This document shows positions 5,112 through 12,538 of a DNA stretch of 30,099 nucleotides, in pieces. This stretch comes from a virus: the IMG/VR virus record IMGVR_UViG_3300023313_000023, positions 1 through 30,099 of that record. One strand, written 5' to 3'. The notes below the pieces were generated by a model that had not been told where the DNA came from, ran no database searches, and saw only the letters and a program-made list of their open reading frames with translations. The translations under genes were made by a program, and so were the position numbers. Numbering within the stretch: the stretch's first letter is position 1; the number at the start of each line of letters is the position of its first letter.

Positions 5112-5144
5112 ACACTTTACATTGACCTCTCTTGACGCGATGTT
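5112..5144 (+). promoter_or_regulatory. rightward promoter, copy 3 of the ACACTTTACAT repeat
   Basis: TTTACA (5116-5121) and GATGTT (5139-5144) are 17 bases apart, inside the same long block seen at 4304-4342: AAATAACACTTTACATTG on the left and TTGACGCGAT on the right at identical distance. The expected start point (about seven bases after the -10) is 5151, which is the A of the next ATG, so the transcript would be leaderless or nearly so. Confidence 0.6.
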
Positions 5145-5150
5145 AGTAAT

Positions 5151-5333
5151 ATGGTAAACATAGAACATAACAACATTAACAACACAGGTCTTTATGAGCA
5201 AGGAGGTTACGACCCTCTTGATGATGAGACTAGAGAGACAGGGTTTCACGATAAGTTCTTTGACTCTATAAGCCCACGACATGACATTAACTTCTTAGAC
5301 ATTGAGGAAACATTGGATGGTGACTTATGCTAA
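5151..5333 (+). CDS. small acidic hypothetical protein, 60 aa, possibly leaderless
   Basis: The 60-residue product is Asn/Asp-rich (MVNIEHNNINNTGLYEQGGY) and acidic, with no membrane segment. The ATG has no ribosome site and lies exactly at the start point predicted from the promoter repeat. A perfect AAGGAGGT occurs within the ORF (5200-5207) but no usable start codon of any long frame follows it. The stop overlaps the next ATG by seven bases. Real coding status is therefore less sure than for its neighbours; no family recognised. Confidence 0.5.
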   Translation: MVNIEHNNINNTGLYEQGGYDPLDDETRETGFHDKFFDSISPRHDINFLDIEETLDGDLC

Positions 5334-5602
5334 CTAGTAGAGAGGAGAAAATAGCTAAAAGACTAGAGAGTAAGTTTTCTAATGTGAGCTTTAGTTTTAA
5401 AAGAGAAGAACCAAGCAGGACTCAAAGATTAGAGATAAGAATAACTAATAAAGAGGCAAGAAGTACAGTTAGCACTTGGATACTTTGTTCCTATTTTGAT
5501 TATATAGATGATGATGATTTAGAATACCACTTAACCGATTTATCAATAGATATGGCAATAGAGTTAGGCAAAGAGGTGTTCTTACGTAGAGGGGATAAGT
5601 AA
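5327..5602 (+). CDS. hypothetical protein, 91 aa
   Basis: A 91-residue product with a basic N-terminal half (REEKIAKRLESKF and following) and an acidic patch DYIDDDDLEYHL (about residues 63-74). It begins inside the preceding ORF and its stop is shared with the next ATG (TAATG), so the three form one translational unit. GGATGGTG upstream could serve the ribosome. No domain recognised. Confidence 0.65.
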   Translation: MLTSREEKIAKRLESKFSNVSFSFKREEPSRTQRLEIRITNKEARSTVSTWILCSYFDYIDDDDLEYHLTDLSIDMAIELGKEVFLRRGDK

Positions 5603-5892
5603 TGGCCACATATACAAAGCAACCTTTGAATGTAGAAGCTAGGCAATACCTCGACTCTGCCTCTGGGTTAGACATCACTACATGGATTAATACCCTGCCT
5701 ATTGACACAGGCGCACAGCGGAAGCAGTTTGCTGAGTTCGTCTTGAATATGAACGGAGAGGCTCTTGGCCTTATACAATCAGGTAATGATAAGACAGCAA
5801 CTCTTAATGACTATTGCGTTCTTAATGAGGATGGGGAGTTCTCTTTCCTTTCACCTATTAGCTTTGAGAGTAAATATGCGTTCTTGGCTTAA
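5602..5892 (+). CDS. phage hypothetical of the KKPVxVEAxQ...PGDW type, 96 aa
   Basis: The N-terminus TKQPLNVEARQYL matches the KKPVxVEAxQF opening of a widespread phage hypothetical family, and the C-terminal half (LNDYCVLNEDGEFSFLSPIS) matches its PGDW-x-V-x-GEFYPCKPDIF beta module with the cysteine and tryptophan positions changed. Members lie scattered in phage genomes; function is unknown. GGGGAT precedes the ATG by six bases. The end of the gene overlaps the start of the holin candidate by 17 bases, so it sits at the head of the lysis cassette. Confidence 0.65.
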   Translation: MATYTKQPLNVEARQYLDSASGLDITTWINTLPIDTGAQRKQFAEFVLNMNGEALGLIQSGNDKTATLNDYCVLNEDGEFSFLSPISFESKYAFLA

Positions 5893-6091
5893 GACACAAC
5901 TAGAACATCTGAAGAAGGCTTATAAGTCTTTAACTATTTGGTGGAATGTAGCAGGCTCTGTCCTACTAGCAGCTAGTCTAGCAGACCCTATGGTCGCTTC
6001 CTACCTAACAGCACATGGTTTTGTGTGGGTTATCATCTTAGGCAATATGGCACTAAGATTTAAGACCACTAAAGCACTGAGTCATAAATAA
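5876..6091 (+). CDS. holin candidate, small membrane protein, 71 aa
   Basis: The ATG at 5876 (with GAGAG upstream) gives 71 residues: an amphipathic N-terminal helix (MRSWLKTQLEHLKKAYKS), then hydrophobic segments at about residues 22-40 (WWNVAGSVLLAASLADPMV) and 44-60 (LTAHGFVWVIILGNMALR), then a basic tail RFKTTKALSHK. This pattern, with N-LRFKTT-x-AL at the end, is typical of small phage holins that permeabilise the inner membrane. An upstream in-frame ATG at 5765 would extend the protein into an implausible out-of-frame reading of the previous gene and is rejected. Directly upstream of the spanin pair, which supports a lysis role. Confidence 0.7.
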   Translation: MRSWLKTQLEHLKKAYKSLTIWWNVAGSVLLAASLADPMVASYLTAHGFVWVIILGNMALRFKTTKALSHK

Positions 6092-6420
6092 TGTTTAGTA
6101 CAATAAAATCCTATGTGATAGTAGGTGTGAGTGCCTTAGTAGCTATGCTATTAGGGCTTTTACGTTATAAGAGCAAGAAGCTAGAAGAGGCTAAAGTAGT
6201 CAGTGCCTATAACAAAGCTCAAGTGAAGAGCTTAGAAGATGAGAAAGAAACCAACGAAGAGATTAGAGCGCAAGTTGCCATCGACATCTCTGAGATAGAG
6301 AAGAACTATGACAATTACACAAAAGACATTAAGCACTCTGATGGTGCTGTTCTTAGTCCCGCTATTATCAGGATGCTTCAGCGAAGCAGTAGTAAAGAGA
6401 GAGCTGATAAGACCTCCTAA
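6091..6420 (+). CDS. i-spanin (Rz-like inner-membrane spanin subunit)
   Basis: The 109-residue protein has an N-terminal membrane segment (residues 7-24, SYVIVGVSALVAMLLGLL) followed by a charged coiled-coil domain (about 28-85), the layout of Rz-type i-spanins, which span the periplasm and bind the outer-membrane lipoprotein to fuse the membranes in the last step of lysis. T7 18.5 and lambda Rz are the models. It starts at the stop of the holin candidate (TAATG), and a lipoprotein ORF begins inside it in another frame, the classic overlapping Rz/Rz1 arrangement. Identity is by architecture, not by sequence similarity. Confidence 0.8.
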   Translation: MFSTIKSYVIVGVSALVAMLLGLLRYKSKKLEEAKVVSAYNKAQVKSLEDEKETNEEIRAQVAIDISEIEKNYDNYTKDIKHSDGAVLSPAIIRMLQRSSSKERADKTS

Positions 6421-6589
6421 CGAACTACTGAGTAAATGCACCTACACGGACCTCCCAGAGGTCTACACCGATGAAGGCCTGGCACTATGGGCTTTAAGTC
6501 TTAAACAATCACTTGAAATATGCAACGCCAAGAAGAAGAACCTCCGACAATGGTACGACACAATGGCTAAGAGAAATGGAAATCAATGA
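6308..6589 (+). CDS. o-spanin (Rz1-like outer-membrane lipoprotein)
   Basis: This 93-residue protein has a signal peptide (residues 1-22, hydrophobic core LMVLFLVPLL) with lipobox LSGC at 20-23, so processing would leave lipid-modified Cys23 and a 71-residue periplasmic protein. It overlaps the i-spanin in another frame by 113 bases and extends beyond it, like Rz1/Rz of many phages. Two further cysteines (in SKCTY and LEICN) are unusual and could allow disulphide-linked dimers. It would pair with the i-spanin across the periplasm to disrupt the outer membrane. Confidence 0.85.
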   Translation: MTITQKTLSTLMVLFLVPLLSGCFSEAVVKRELIRPPNELLSKCTYTDLPEVYTDEGLALWALSLKQSLEICNAKKKNLRQWYDTMAKRNGNQ

Positions 6590-6918
6590 TAGCAGAAAGC
6601 AGCGTAGTAACCTTCTTAAAGTATTTATGGGTTGGTGTACTCATACCTGCGTTTGCTTTCCTATACCGAAAACAAGAGAAGCACGAACAAAAGACAGAAG
6701 ACTGCCGAGAAGAATTAAGAAGAGAGGTCTTTACTAAAGTGGAGACTCTAGCTGAGATAGACCACCGCCTACTCCCTGTCATCATGGAGATGAAGCAGAG
6801 TAAGGAAGCTAGGGTTGAGAACACTATAGCGGTTAAAGACCTAACTACTTTGATAACTAATTTAAGAATAGACCTCGCTGAACGTAATGGCGAGTCTAAA
6901 ACGAGACATAATGATTAA
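6586..6918 (+). CDS. single-pass membrane coiled-coil protein, 110 aa
   Basis: The product has one N-terminal hydrophobic segment (about residues 8-27, VVTFLKYLWVGVLIPAFAFL) and a long charged helical domain (30-105) of coiled-coil type. It is joined by ATGA overlaps to the o-spanin upstream and the first tail fibre downstream, so it belongs to the same transcript. Its topology would suit a second holin, an antiholin or another lysis regulator, but no conserved motif distinguishes these. No endolysin domain is present in it or its neighbours. Confidence 0.6.
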   Translation: MIAESSVVTFLKYLWVGVLIPAFAFLYRKQEKHEQKTEDCREELRREVFTKVETLAEIDHRLLPVIMEMKQSKEARVENTIAVKDLTTLITNLRIDLAERNGESKTRHND

Positions 6919-8729
6919 TGGCTAGATATAATAAGACAGATGTACAAATAGGGGATAATGTCAAGAGTGATGTTAATGTCCAGCTAGGTCTTATTGAAAC
7001 TGCTATAGGAGATAGTTTAAGCCGTAAAGGAGATTTACCCAATACTATGGAAGCTGATTTAGATATGAATTCTAATCAGATTCTTAACATACCAGACGCT
7101 AAGACATTACAAGAGCCTGTTAGTTATGCTCAACTTCTCTCTACTACTACACTGTTTCAGGCAGCAGATGCTAAGTTTTATGATAGTGTAGCTCTAGCCC
7201 AAGCTGATACATCACTGGTTGCAGGGGATGTCATTATCATTAAAGAAAGAGCTTCAGCTCTGTTTGATGTCATCTCTGGAACTGGTACAGCTAATACATT
7301 TGATATAGTTGCTCACGCTACACTGAGTCTGAGCTTCTCGCTGAGAGAGACTTCAGAGGTTAACATAGTAGCTTTAGGTGCAAAGCCAAACACTTCTACA
7401 GATACAGCACCAATACTACAAAGGGTTGTAGATTTAGAAACATCTTCTAGTGTCTTTTTTCCAGAAGGGGAGTATTCTTTCTTTAGCGGTGTAGTTGTTG
7501 GCAGAGCTTTAACAATTAAGGGTGCAGGTTTTGCTGGCTCTGCTGTTAATTCCTCCTCTAGTAAAAGTACAACATTTTTAGTTAAAGAGTTCTCAGGTGA
7601 TTTGCTAACCTTTGACGGCTCTGCTATAGCAGGCGCAATAGTTGGTAGTGGCGGTGGAGTACAGAAACTAGCAATATTAAACAAGTTTGGTACGTCTGGC
7701 TCAGCTAACGGCTCAGCTATAGTAATAACGGGGGCTGATAGTGTAAACAGGGCAACATGGGTTAAAATAGTAGATGTAGAGATAAATAAATATACAAGCT
7801 CTTATGCTGACTTCACATATGGAGTAGACATAGACGGCACCACAGTTACAAAAGCAATTGGTGGAATAAGAGATATTTTTATCAGCAGGACAAGAATAGC
7901 CAGTGACTCTGGAGCGTCTAATGCTATAAGGGTTAGAACTGGGTTTAACATTTTCATTGACAGTGTATCGATGAACCTAGCCAATGGCTCTATATCATTG
8001 ACAGGTGTATCCGCAACAGATGCTAGTGGTAGTATAAGAATATCTAACTCCTATGGAGCTGGTGTTTTTTCAGACTATGTGGATAGCGTGTACCTAACAG
8101 GTGGTAACTACACATCTTTAACAGCAACAGCTAACAGCTCAGATATAGTGTATTCACCCTCAAAGGCTGGGGTTAGCGATAATAAATCAATAGTGTCAAT
8201 GGTTGCTAATAGCAGATACACTATAATGAATAATAACGGTAATACAGCCGTTGTCGGCAGAGATTTAAATGCTGGTGATAGTACGAATACAACCCAGTTA
8301 GATGTTGGAAATATCAATATTAGTCAAGGCTCTGCTGTAATAGCTTATCAAAATGCAGACCCAGTTACAGGTACACAGAACGCCTATTTCTATTTGAAAG
8401 GAAGGAATGCAGCAAACACAGGCCTTGCTAATCACGCTTATATAAGAATGAACCAAGTAGCTGGCACTGATTCAGCTCAGATGCAGTTCTATTGTGGCTC
8501 AGACAGAAGAATATATTGTTACCAGCAAGGTAATCATAATATTCAGTTAAAAGGTAGTCTACTTCCAGAAACTTCAGCAACATATAATCTAGGGAGTGCT
8601 TCGCAGAAGTGGGGGAAAGCTTTCTTGTCTATCTCAACCTTCGCTGATGATGCTTCTGCTGGAGCTGGTGGTATAGCGCAGGGGCAATTATATAAAACTG
8701 CAACTGGGCAGGTGATGATAAAGCTATGA
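6918..8729 (+). CDS. tail fibre/spike protein 1, beta-helix, 603 aa
   Basis: A 603-residue adhesin. Residues 1-60 form an anchor that includes ADLDMNSNQILNI, a sequence type common at the start of phage tail proteins. Residues 83-142 form a module (ADAKFYDSVALA, VIIIKERASALFDV, FSLR) shared with fibres 2 and 3. At about 148-172 a segment (VNIVALGAKPNTSTDTAPIL) marks the entry to a pectate-lyase-type right-handed beta-helix, which runs to about residue 520. The C-terminal SATYNLGSASQKWGKAFL and AQGQLYKTATGQVMI are typical fibre end modules. It should be a trimer attached to the tail and bind or cleave surface glycan; no catalytic residues can be assigned. Confidence 0.85.
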   Translation: MARYNKTDVQIGDNVKSDVNVQLGLIETAIGDSLSRKGDLPNTMEADLDMNSNQILNIPDAKTLQEPVSYAQLLSTTTLFQAADAKFYDSVALAQADTSLVAGDVIIIKERASALFDVISGTGTANTFDIVAHATLSLSFSLRETSEVNIVALGAKPNTSTDTAPILQRVVDLETSSSVFFPEGEYSFFSGVVVGRALTIKGAGFAGSAVNSSSSKSTTFLVKEFSGDLLTFDGSAIAGAIVGSGGGVQKLAILNKFGTSGSANGSAIVITGADSVNRATWVKIVDVEINKYTSSYADFTYGVDIDGTTVTKAIGGIRDIFISRTRIASDSGASNAIRVRTGFNIFIDSVSMNLANGSISLTGVSATDASGSIRISNSYGAGVFSDYVDSVYLTGGNYTSLTATANSSDIVYSPSKAGVSDNKSIVSMVANSRYTIMNNNGNTAVVGRDLNAGDSTNTTQLDVGNINISQGSAVIAYQNADPVTGTQNAYFYLKGRNAANTGLANHAYIRMNQVAGTDSAQMQFYCGSDRRIYCYQQGNHNIQLKGSLLPETSATYNLGSASQKWGKAFLSISTFADDASAGAGGIAQGQLYKTATGQVMIKL

Positions 8730-8775
8730 TAGGCCACTCAACATCCAACACAACAACAGGATATAAACACTAACA

Positions 8776-10140
8776 ATGGCTAGATATACACCCACACCTA
8801 TAGGCTCAGGATATAACTCAACCGCTAGTATCAATGCTGAACTAGACAAGGTTGAGGCTGCCATTGGTGATACACTAAGCCGTGTTGGTGATGCTCCTAA
8901 TACTATGTCTACTGACATAGATATGAACTCTAATCAAATACTAAACCTACAACCTGCTGTAACAGGTGGAGAACCTATAACATTAAGTCAAGGGCTAGAC
9001 TCTCTTAATTGGACTCTACAACAAGCAGACGCTAAGTTCTATGACACAGTGGTACTAGCTACAGTAGATACAAGCCTTGTAGCTGGTAATGTAGTTATTA
9101 TTAAGGAGAGAGCTTCAGCTATATTCGATGTTATAAGTGGTACAGGGACGGCTAATGGTTTTGATATAGTTGCTCACGCAACGCTTAATTTAAGCTTCTC
9201 TCTTAGAAGAGAGAATTCACTAAATGTATTAACACTAGGTGCTGTTAGGGATGGCACCACACAAACTTCTGTAATACAGAGAGCTATAGATATACAATAT
9301 GACACTGGGGGCTTATCATTAGATGGTGCTTTTGTGTACATACCTAAAGGTGTTGTAGTTGATGTAACACTACTAGCATTAAAAGATAATGTAACACTAC
9401 AAGTTGATGATGGACAAACCCTCAAGGTAATAATGAATGGTCAGAATGTATCTGGAGCTGTCAACGAGCAATGGAATGTAGCTGGTTATCACCCTTCCTA
9501 CAACTTAGATGCTCACGATGATTACACAGGTGTTACACTAGGTACAGGGCAAGTTCTGGGGTATAGATGTAGTTTTCTATATAGGATAAATGGGGCAGGT
9601 AACTGGCAGGTAGCACAAGACATAAATAATGTTAAAGACAAGCATTTGACCTTTTTTGCATTAAATCCTTCACAACAAGTGTTAAACCTTCACCATAATG
9701 GTAAGATAAGATATGGGAGGAGAACATCAATACAAGACTTCTCTGACCCCCCAGCTTCTCATTCTTTTAATGAGAATGTCCTTATACAGAGGGATATAGG
9801 GCAAGTTGTTACTTTCCAAATGAGGACAGTTACGGCAGGTGTATTAGATAGCGCTGCTTCAATAGGTGTTAGAAAATTGTTCCAGCTTCAAACATCTGGA
9901 GAACTCTCTGTACTAGACAACCTAGCTGCTAATTTTATATTTAGGTTTAAAGACTCAGGTACGTTTGTTTGTAAAAAAGGTGTAACAGGTAGCAGCTATA
10001 CAACATCAGCAAGAAATGCTTTAACAGGGTGGGCTGCTAATGAAGTAGGCACTATGGTATTCGACTCTACTCTTGGTAAGCCTATATGGCTTAAAGCAAC
10101 AACACCTGTGTGGGTGGACGCTACAGGAGCTACGGTTTAA
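8776..10140 (+). CDS. tail fibre protein 2, 454 aa
   Basis: The N-terminus (ARYTPTPIGSGYNSTASIN, DIDMNSNQILNL, then ADAKFYDTVVLATVDTSLV and IIKERASAIFDV) is homologous in protein to fibres 1 and 3, although the DNA has diverged widely. A LGAVRDGTTQTSVIQRAID segment follows, but the rest differs: the body lacks a long beta-helix pattern and the C-terminus (TMVFDSTLGKPIWLKATTPV, VDATGATV) matches a small end domain found on many phage tail proteins. It sits 46 bases after fibre 1; the ribosome site is poor (AGGA far upstream). It likely offers a second receptor specificity or a structural fibre. Confidence 0.8.
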   Translation: MARYTPTPIGSGYNSTASINAELDKVEAAIGDTLSRVGDAPNTMSTDIDMNSNQILNLQPAVTGGEPITLSQGLDSLNWTLQQADAKFYDTVVLATVDTSLVAGNVVIIKERASAIFDVISGTGTANGFDIVAHATLNLSFSLRRENSLNVLTLGAVRDGTTQTSVIQRAIDIQYDTGGLSLDGAFVYIPKGVVVDVTLLALKDNVTLQVDDGQTLKVIMNGQNVSGAVNEQWNVAGYHPSYNLDAHDDYTGVTLGTGQVLGYRCSFLYRINGAGNWQVAQDINNVKDKHLTFFALNPSQQVLNLHHNGKIRYGRRTSIQDFSDPPASHSFNENVLIQRDIGQVVTFQMRTVTAGVLDSAASIGVRKLFQLQTSGELSVLDNLAANFIFRFKDSGTFVCKKGVTGSSYTTSARNALTGWAANEVGTMVFDSTLGKPIWLKATTPVWVDATGATV

Positions 10141-10141
10141 C

Positions 10142-10636
10142 ATGGCAGACTTCTCAAGATTCTATACATCTAACGGTAGGTTCGCTTATAAGACTATGTT
10201 CTATGAGATGAGCACACCTAAGTCAAGAAAGAAGATGGAGCCTATGTTCACACTAAAGGCACATGACCACAAGGGTTATCCATCAGCCTATCTAATCTAC
10301 ATGGGCTCAGTGGATGAGTTTGATGCAGCTAAGAAACTAGCGCCTTCTCATAGGATATGGGAGATGATGACAGAGGCTCATTGGTTCATGCACGGAGACC
10401 CTGTAAGGTCGCATGATGGACTAGCTAGTTGGAGACAACACATGAAAGCAAGAGATGATAGCATGGCTAAAGCTCTCTTGTTAGAGAAAGTTAAAGAAGG
10501 GGATGTTACTAGTGCTAGAGCCTTGTTAGCTGAAGGTAAGAAGAAACATACAACCAAGCGTAAGAAGATAGCTAAGCAAGACAGTCCAGAGGTTACTATG
10601 ATTAAAGAATTCAAACAAAGAACAGGTAAGCTATAG
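10142..10636 (+). CDS. terminase small subunit candidate, 164 aa
   Basis: The ATG at 10142, one base after the stop of fibre 2, gives 164 residues: a folded N-terminal part (residues 1-75), a helical segment with EKVKEGDVTSARALLAEG (about 121-138) and a basic tail KKKHTTKRKK (139-148). The E-GD-xxA-LL motif and basic linker resemble many terminase small subunits, which recognise the packaging site and hand DNA to TerL. The gene lies one ORF upstream of the large subunit, with fibre 3 between. T7 gp18 is much shorter and not visibly similar, so this call is tentative; a tail-fibre accessory protein is the alternative. Confidence 0.45.
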   Translation: MADFSRFYTSNGRFAYKTMFYEMSTPKSRKKMEPMFTLKAHDHKGYPSAYLIYMGSVDEFDAAKKLAPSHRIWEMMTEAHWFMHGDPVRSHDGLASWRQHMKARDDSMAKALLLEKVKEGDVTSARALLAEGKKKHTTKRKKIAKQDSPEVTMIKEFKQRTGKL

Positions 10637-12538
10637 ATGGCTGATTACAACCATACACCTATCTCGAGTGGCTATAACACAACTGCCTCTATTAACAATG
10701 AGCTACAAGCTGTAGAGACAGCGGTAGCAAGTAAGTTAGATGAGAGTGGTGGTGTTCTAGGGAGTGACTTAGATGTTAATAGCCGTAAGCTCCTTAATGT
10801 AGCAGATGGTACTAATAGTGGTGATGGAGTTAACTATGCTCAGTTAGTAGAGAAAGCTTCTATGCAGGTTGCTGATGCTAAGTTCTACGACACTGTCCTC
10901 TTAGCGCAGGCTGACACCACCTTAGTGAGTGGTGATGTGGTTATTATCAAAGAGCGCGCTAGTGCCTTGTTTGATGTTATCACAGGTACAGGCTCAGCCA
11001 ATGGGTTTGACATTATCGCGCATGGTTCACTTAGTCTAAGTTTTAGCTTGAGAGTAGATGGCGCAGCCAATATTGTGGCTTTTGGGGCTGTAGAAGGTGG
11101 GGTGGTAGACATAACGCAGGCTCTTGATAGTATTATAGCTCTAACTCTAACACCAACTATTTATTTTCCAGCAGGTCAATGGCTAGTAAAAGAGTGGATA
11201 ATAAGTAAGCCTTGTACTATAACAGGCGCAGGAATAGACGAGACAAAGATAATACCAAACACCTCAGTTAGTGATAGTGTTTTTGTTATAGCATCCGACA
11301 ATATAACAATCACAGAACTTGGCTTCCAACAAAGAAATGCATCAGGCAGCTCTCAATCAAACATATATGGAACTTGTATCGAACTAAATGCAGTGAAAGG
11401 GAGCGCAGCTTTTACAAGGCACATGGAAGGTGTTAACATACACAAGGTTAAATTCAGAAACCTAAAAATGAATGGTATATTTATCCCACATTTACTAAGG
11501 GAGTCTTTTATAACTGAGTGCAGGTTCTTAGGGATGGGGGATGTTACTAATGACTTCAGTTGCATAAAGGCAGAAAATAGTATAGGTAACGCAAGTAATA
11601 ACAATAATCTATGGATAAGAGATAATAGTTTTTACAGGTTCGAGACACCCCTTATAAATTTCAAGAAATCAACACTTATAACAAATCTTGACCAACCTCA
11701 TTATTCAGATATAAAACTAGCAGGCAACCTACTGCATGGTCAGTTATTAGATGAGACTGCAGCAGTTGAAACAGTGCAAGCAGGGGCGAGCATTTGTATA
11801 CTAATCGAACAAGGTACAGATGTATTCTTGTTAGACAACAAAATAACAGCGCAACACGCACAGTTCCCCGCTGTAAAAATAACTGGTGTAAAAACAACTA
11901 ATAAGGCTTTCTTGTGTATTGGGAACAGGTTTTCAGTAAAAGGTACTATCGGTGGTGTTACTTACAGTAGAGCCATAGGTAATGCAACAGGGAGTGTAGT
12001 GGACATAGAGAATACAAAGTCTGTAGTATTCACAAACAATGTAGTTCAAGGGTCTACCTATAATATTGATATTGACATAAAGTCCACATCCACTGAGATG
12101 AATGCTGGAACTGTAAAAGTAACTGGTGATGGCAATACAACAGAATCAGGGGATATTCTGTTCAGCGTCCCGTCAAACTGGACAGGTATTTACCTAAGCG
12201 AAAATATAATTTATAAAAATGGGCAAACAAAGCTGCAATCAACAGGGCAGACAACACCTGCAATAGCTTTTGGTAACACCACTACAGGCTTCGATGGGAC
12301 TGGTGGTGGTTTTATATCAACTGCCGTAGATGGAACACTAGTCCAGTTAGAGTATGCTGCTAGTGTAAGACCTTTCCCTTCAGGCACTAGAAGTCTAGGA
12401 ACTAATAGCCAAGCATGGGGGAGCGTGAACAGCGTAGCTTATAAGGCTGGGGGTGTAGCAGGGGTAAGCGGAACATTCACAACATCCGACAGTAAGACAG
12501 TAACTGTTACTAGCGGCATTATAACAAGTATAGTATAA
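10637..12538 (+). CDS. tail fibre/spike protein 3, beta-helix, 633 aa
   Basis: Starts right after the preceding stop with the shared anchor (MADYNHTPISSGYNTTASIN) and the shared module (ADAKFYDTVLLAQADTTLVS, IIKERASALFDV). From about residue 145 the NIVAFGAVEGGVVDITQALD segment leads to a long right-handed beta-helix with many short repeating N-N and I-x-I turns (to about 520), as in pectate-lyase-like spikes. The C-terminus has the fibre motif TRSLGTNSQAWGSV. It is likely a trimeric receptor-binding spike; no active-site residues are identified. Position between the TerS candidate and TerL is unusual for T7-like gene order. Confidence 0.85.
   Translation: MADYNHTPISSGYNTTASINNELQAVETAVASKLDESGGVLGSDLDVNSRKLLNVADGTNSGDGVNYAQLVEKASMQVADAKFYDTVLLAQADTTLVSGDVVIIKERASALFDVITGTGSANGFDIIAHGSLSLSFSLRVDGAANIVAFGAVEGGVVDITQALDSIIALTLTPTIYFPAGQWLVKEWIISKPCTITGAGIDETKIIPNTSVSDSVFVIASDNITITELGFQQRNASGSSQSNIYGTCIELNAVKGSAAFTRHMEGVNIHKVKFRNLKMNGIFIPHLLRESFITECRFLGMGDVTNDFSCIKAENSIGNASNNNNLWIRDNSFYRFETPLINFKKSTLITNLDQPHYSDIKLAGNLLHGQLLDETAAVETVQAGASICILIEQGTDVFLLDNKITAQHAQFPAVKITGVKTTNKAFLCIGNRFSVKGTIGGVTYSRAIGNATGSVVDIENTKSVVFTNNVVQGSTYNIDIDIKSTSTEMNAGTVKVTGDGNTTESGDILFSVPSNWTGIYLSENIIYKNGQTKLQSTGQTTPAIAFGNTTTGFDGTGGGFISTAVDGTLVQLEYAASVRPFPSGTRSLGTNSQAWGSVNSVAYKAGGVAGVSGTFTTSDSKTVTVTSGIITSIV

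Noticed and set aside
5200-5207. AAGGAGGT as ribosome site of another gene
   Set aside because: The ATG after it opens only a 15-codon frame.
7313-7684. Minus-strand ORF of 123 codons inside fibre 1
   Set aside because: Antisense shadow of a well supported gene, without ribosome site; the same holds for the long minus ORFs within 22994-30069.
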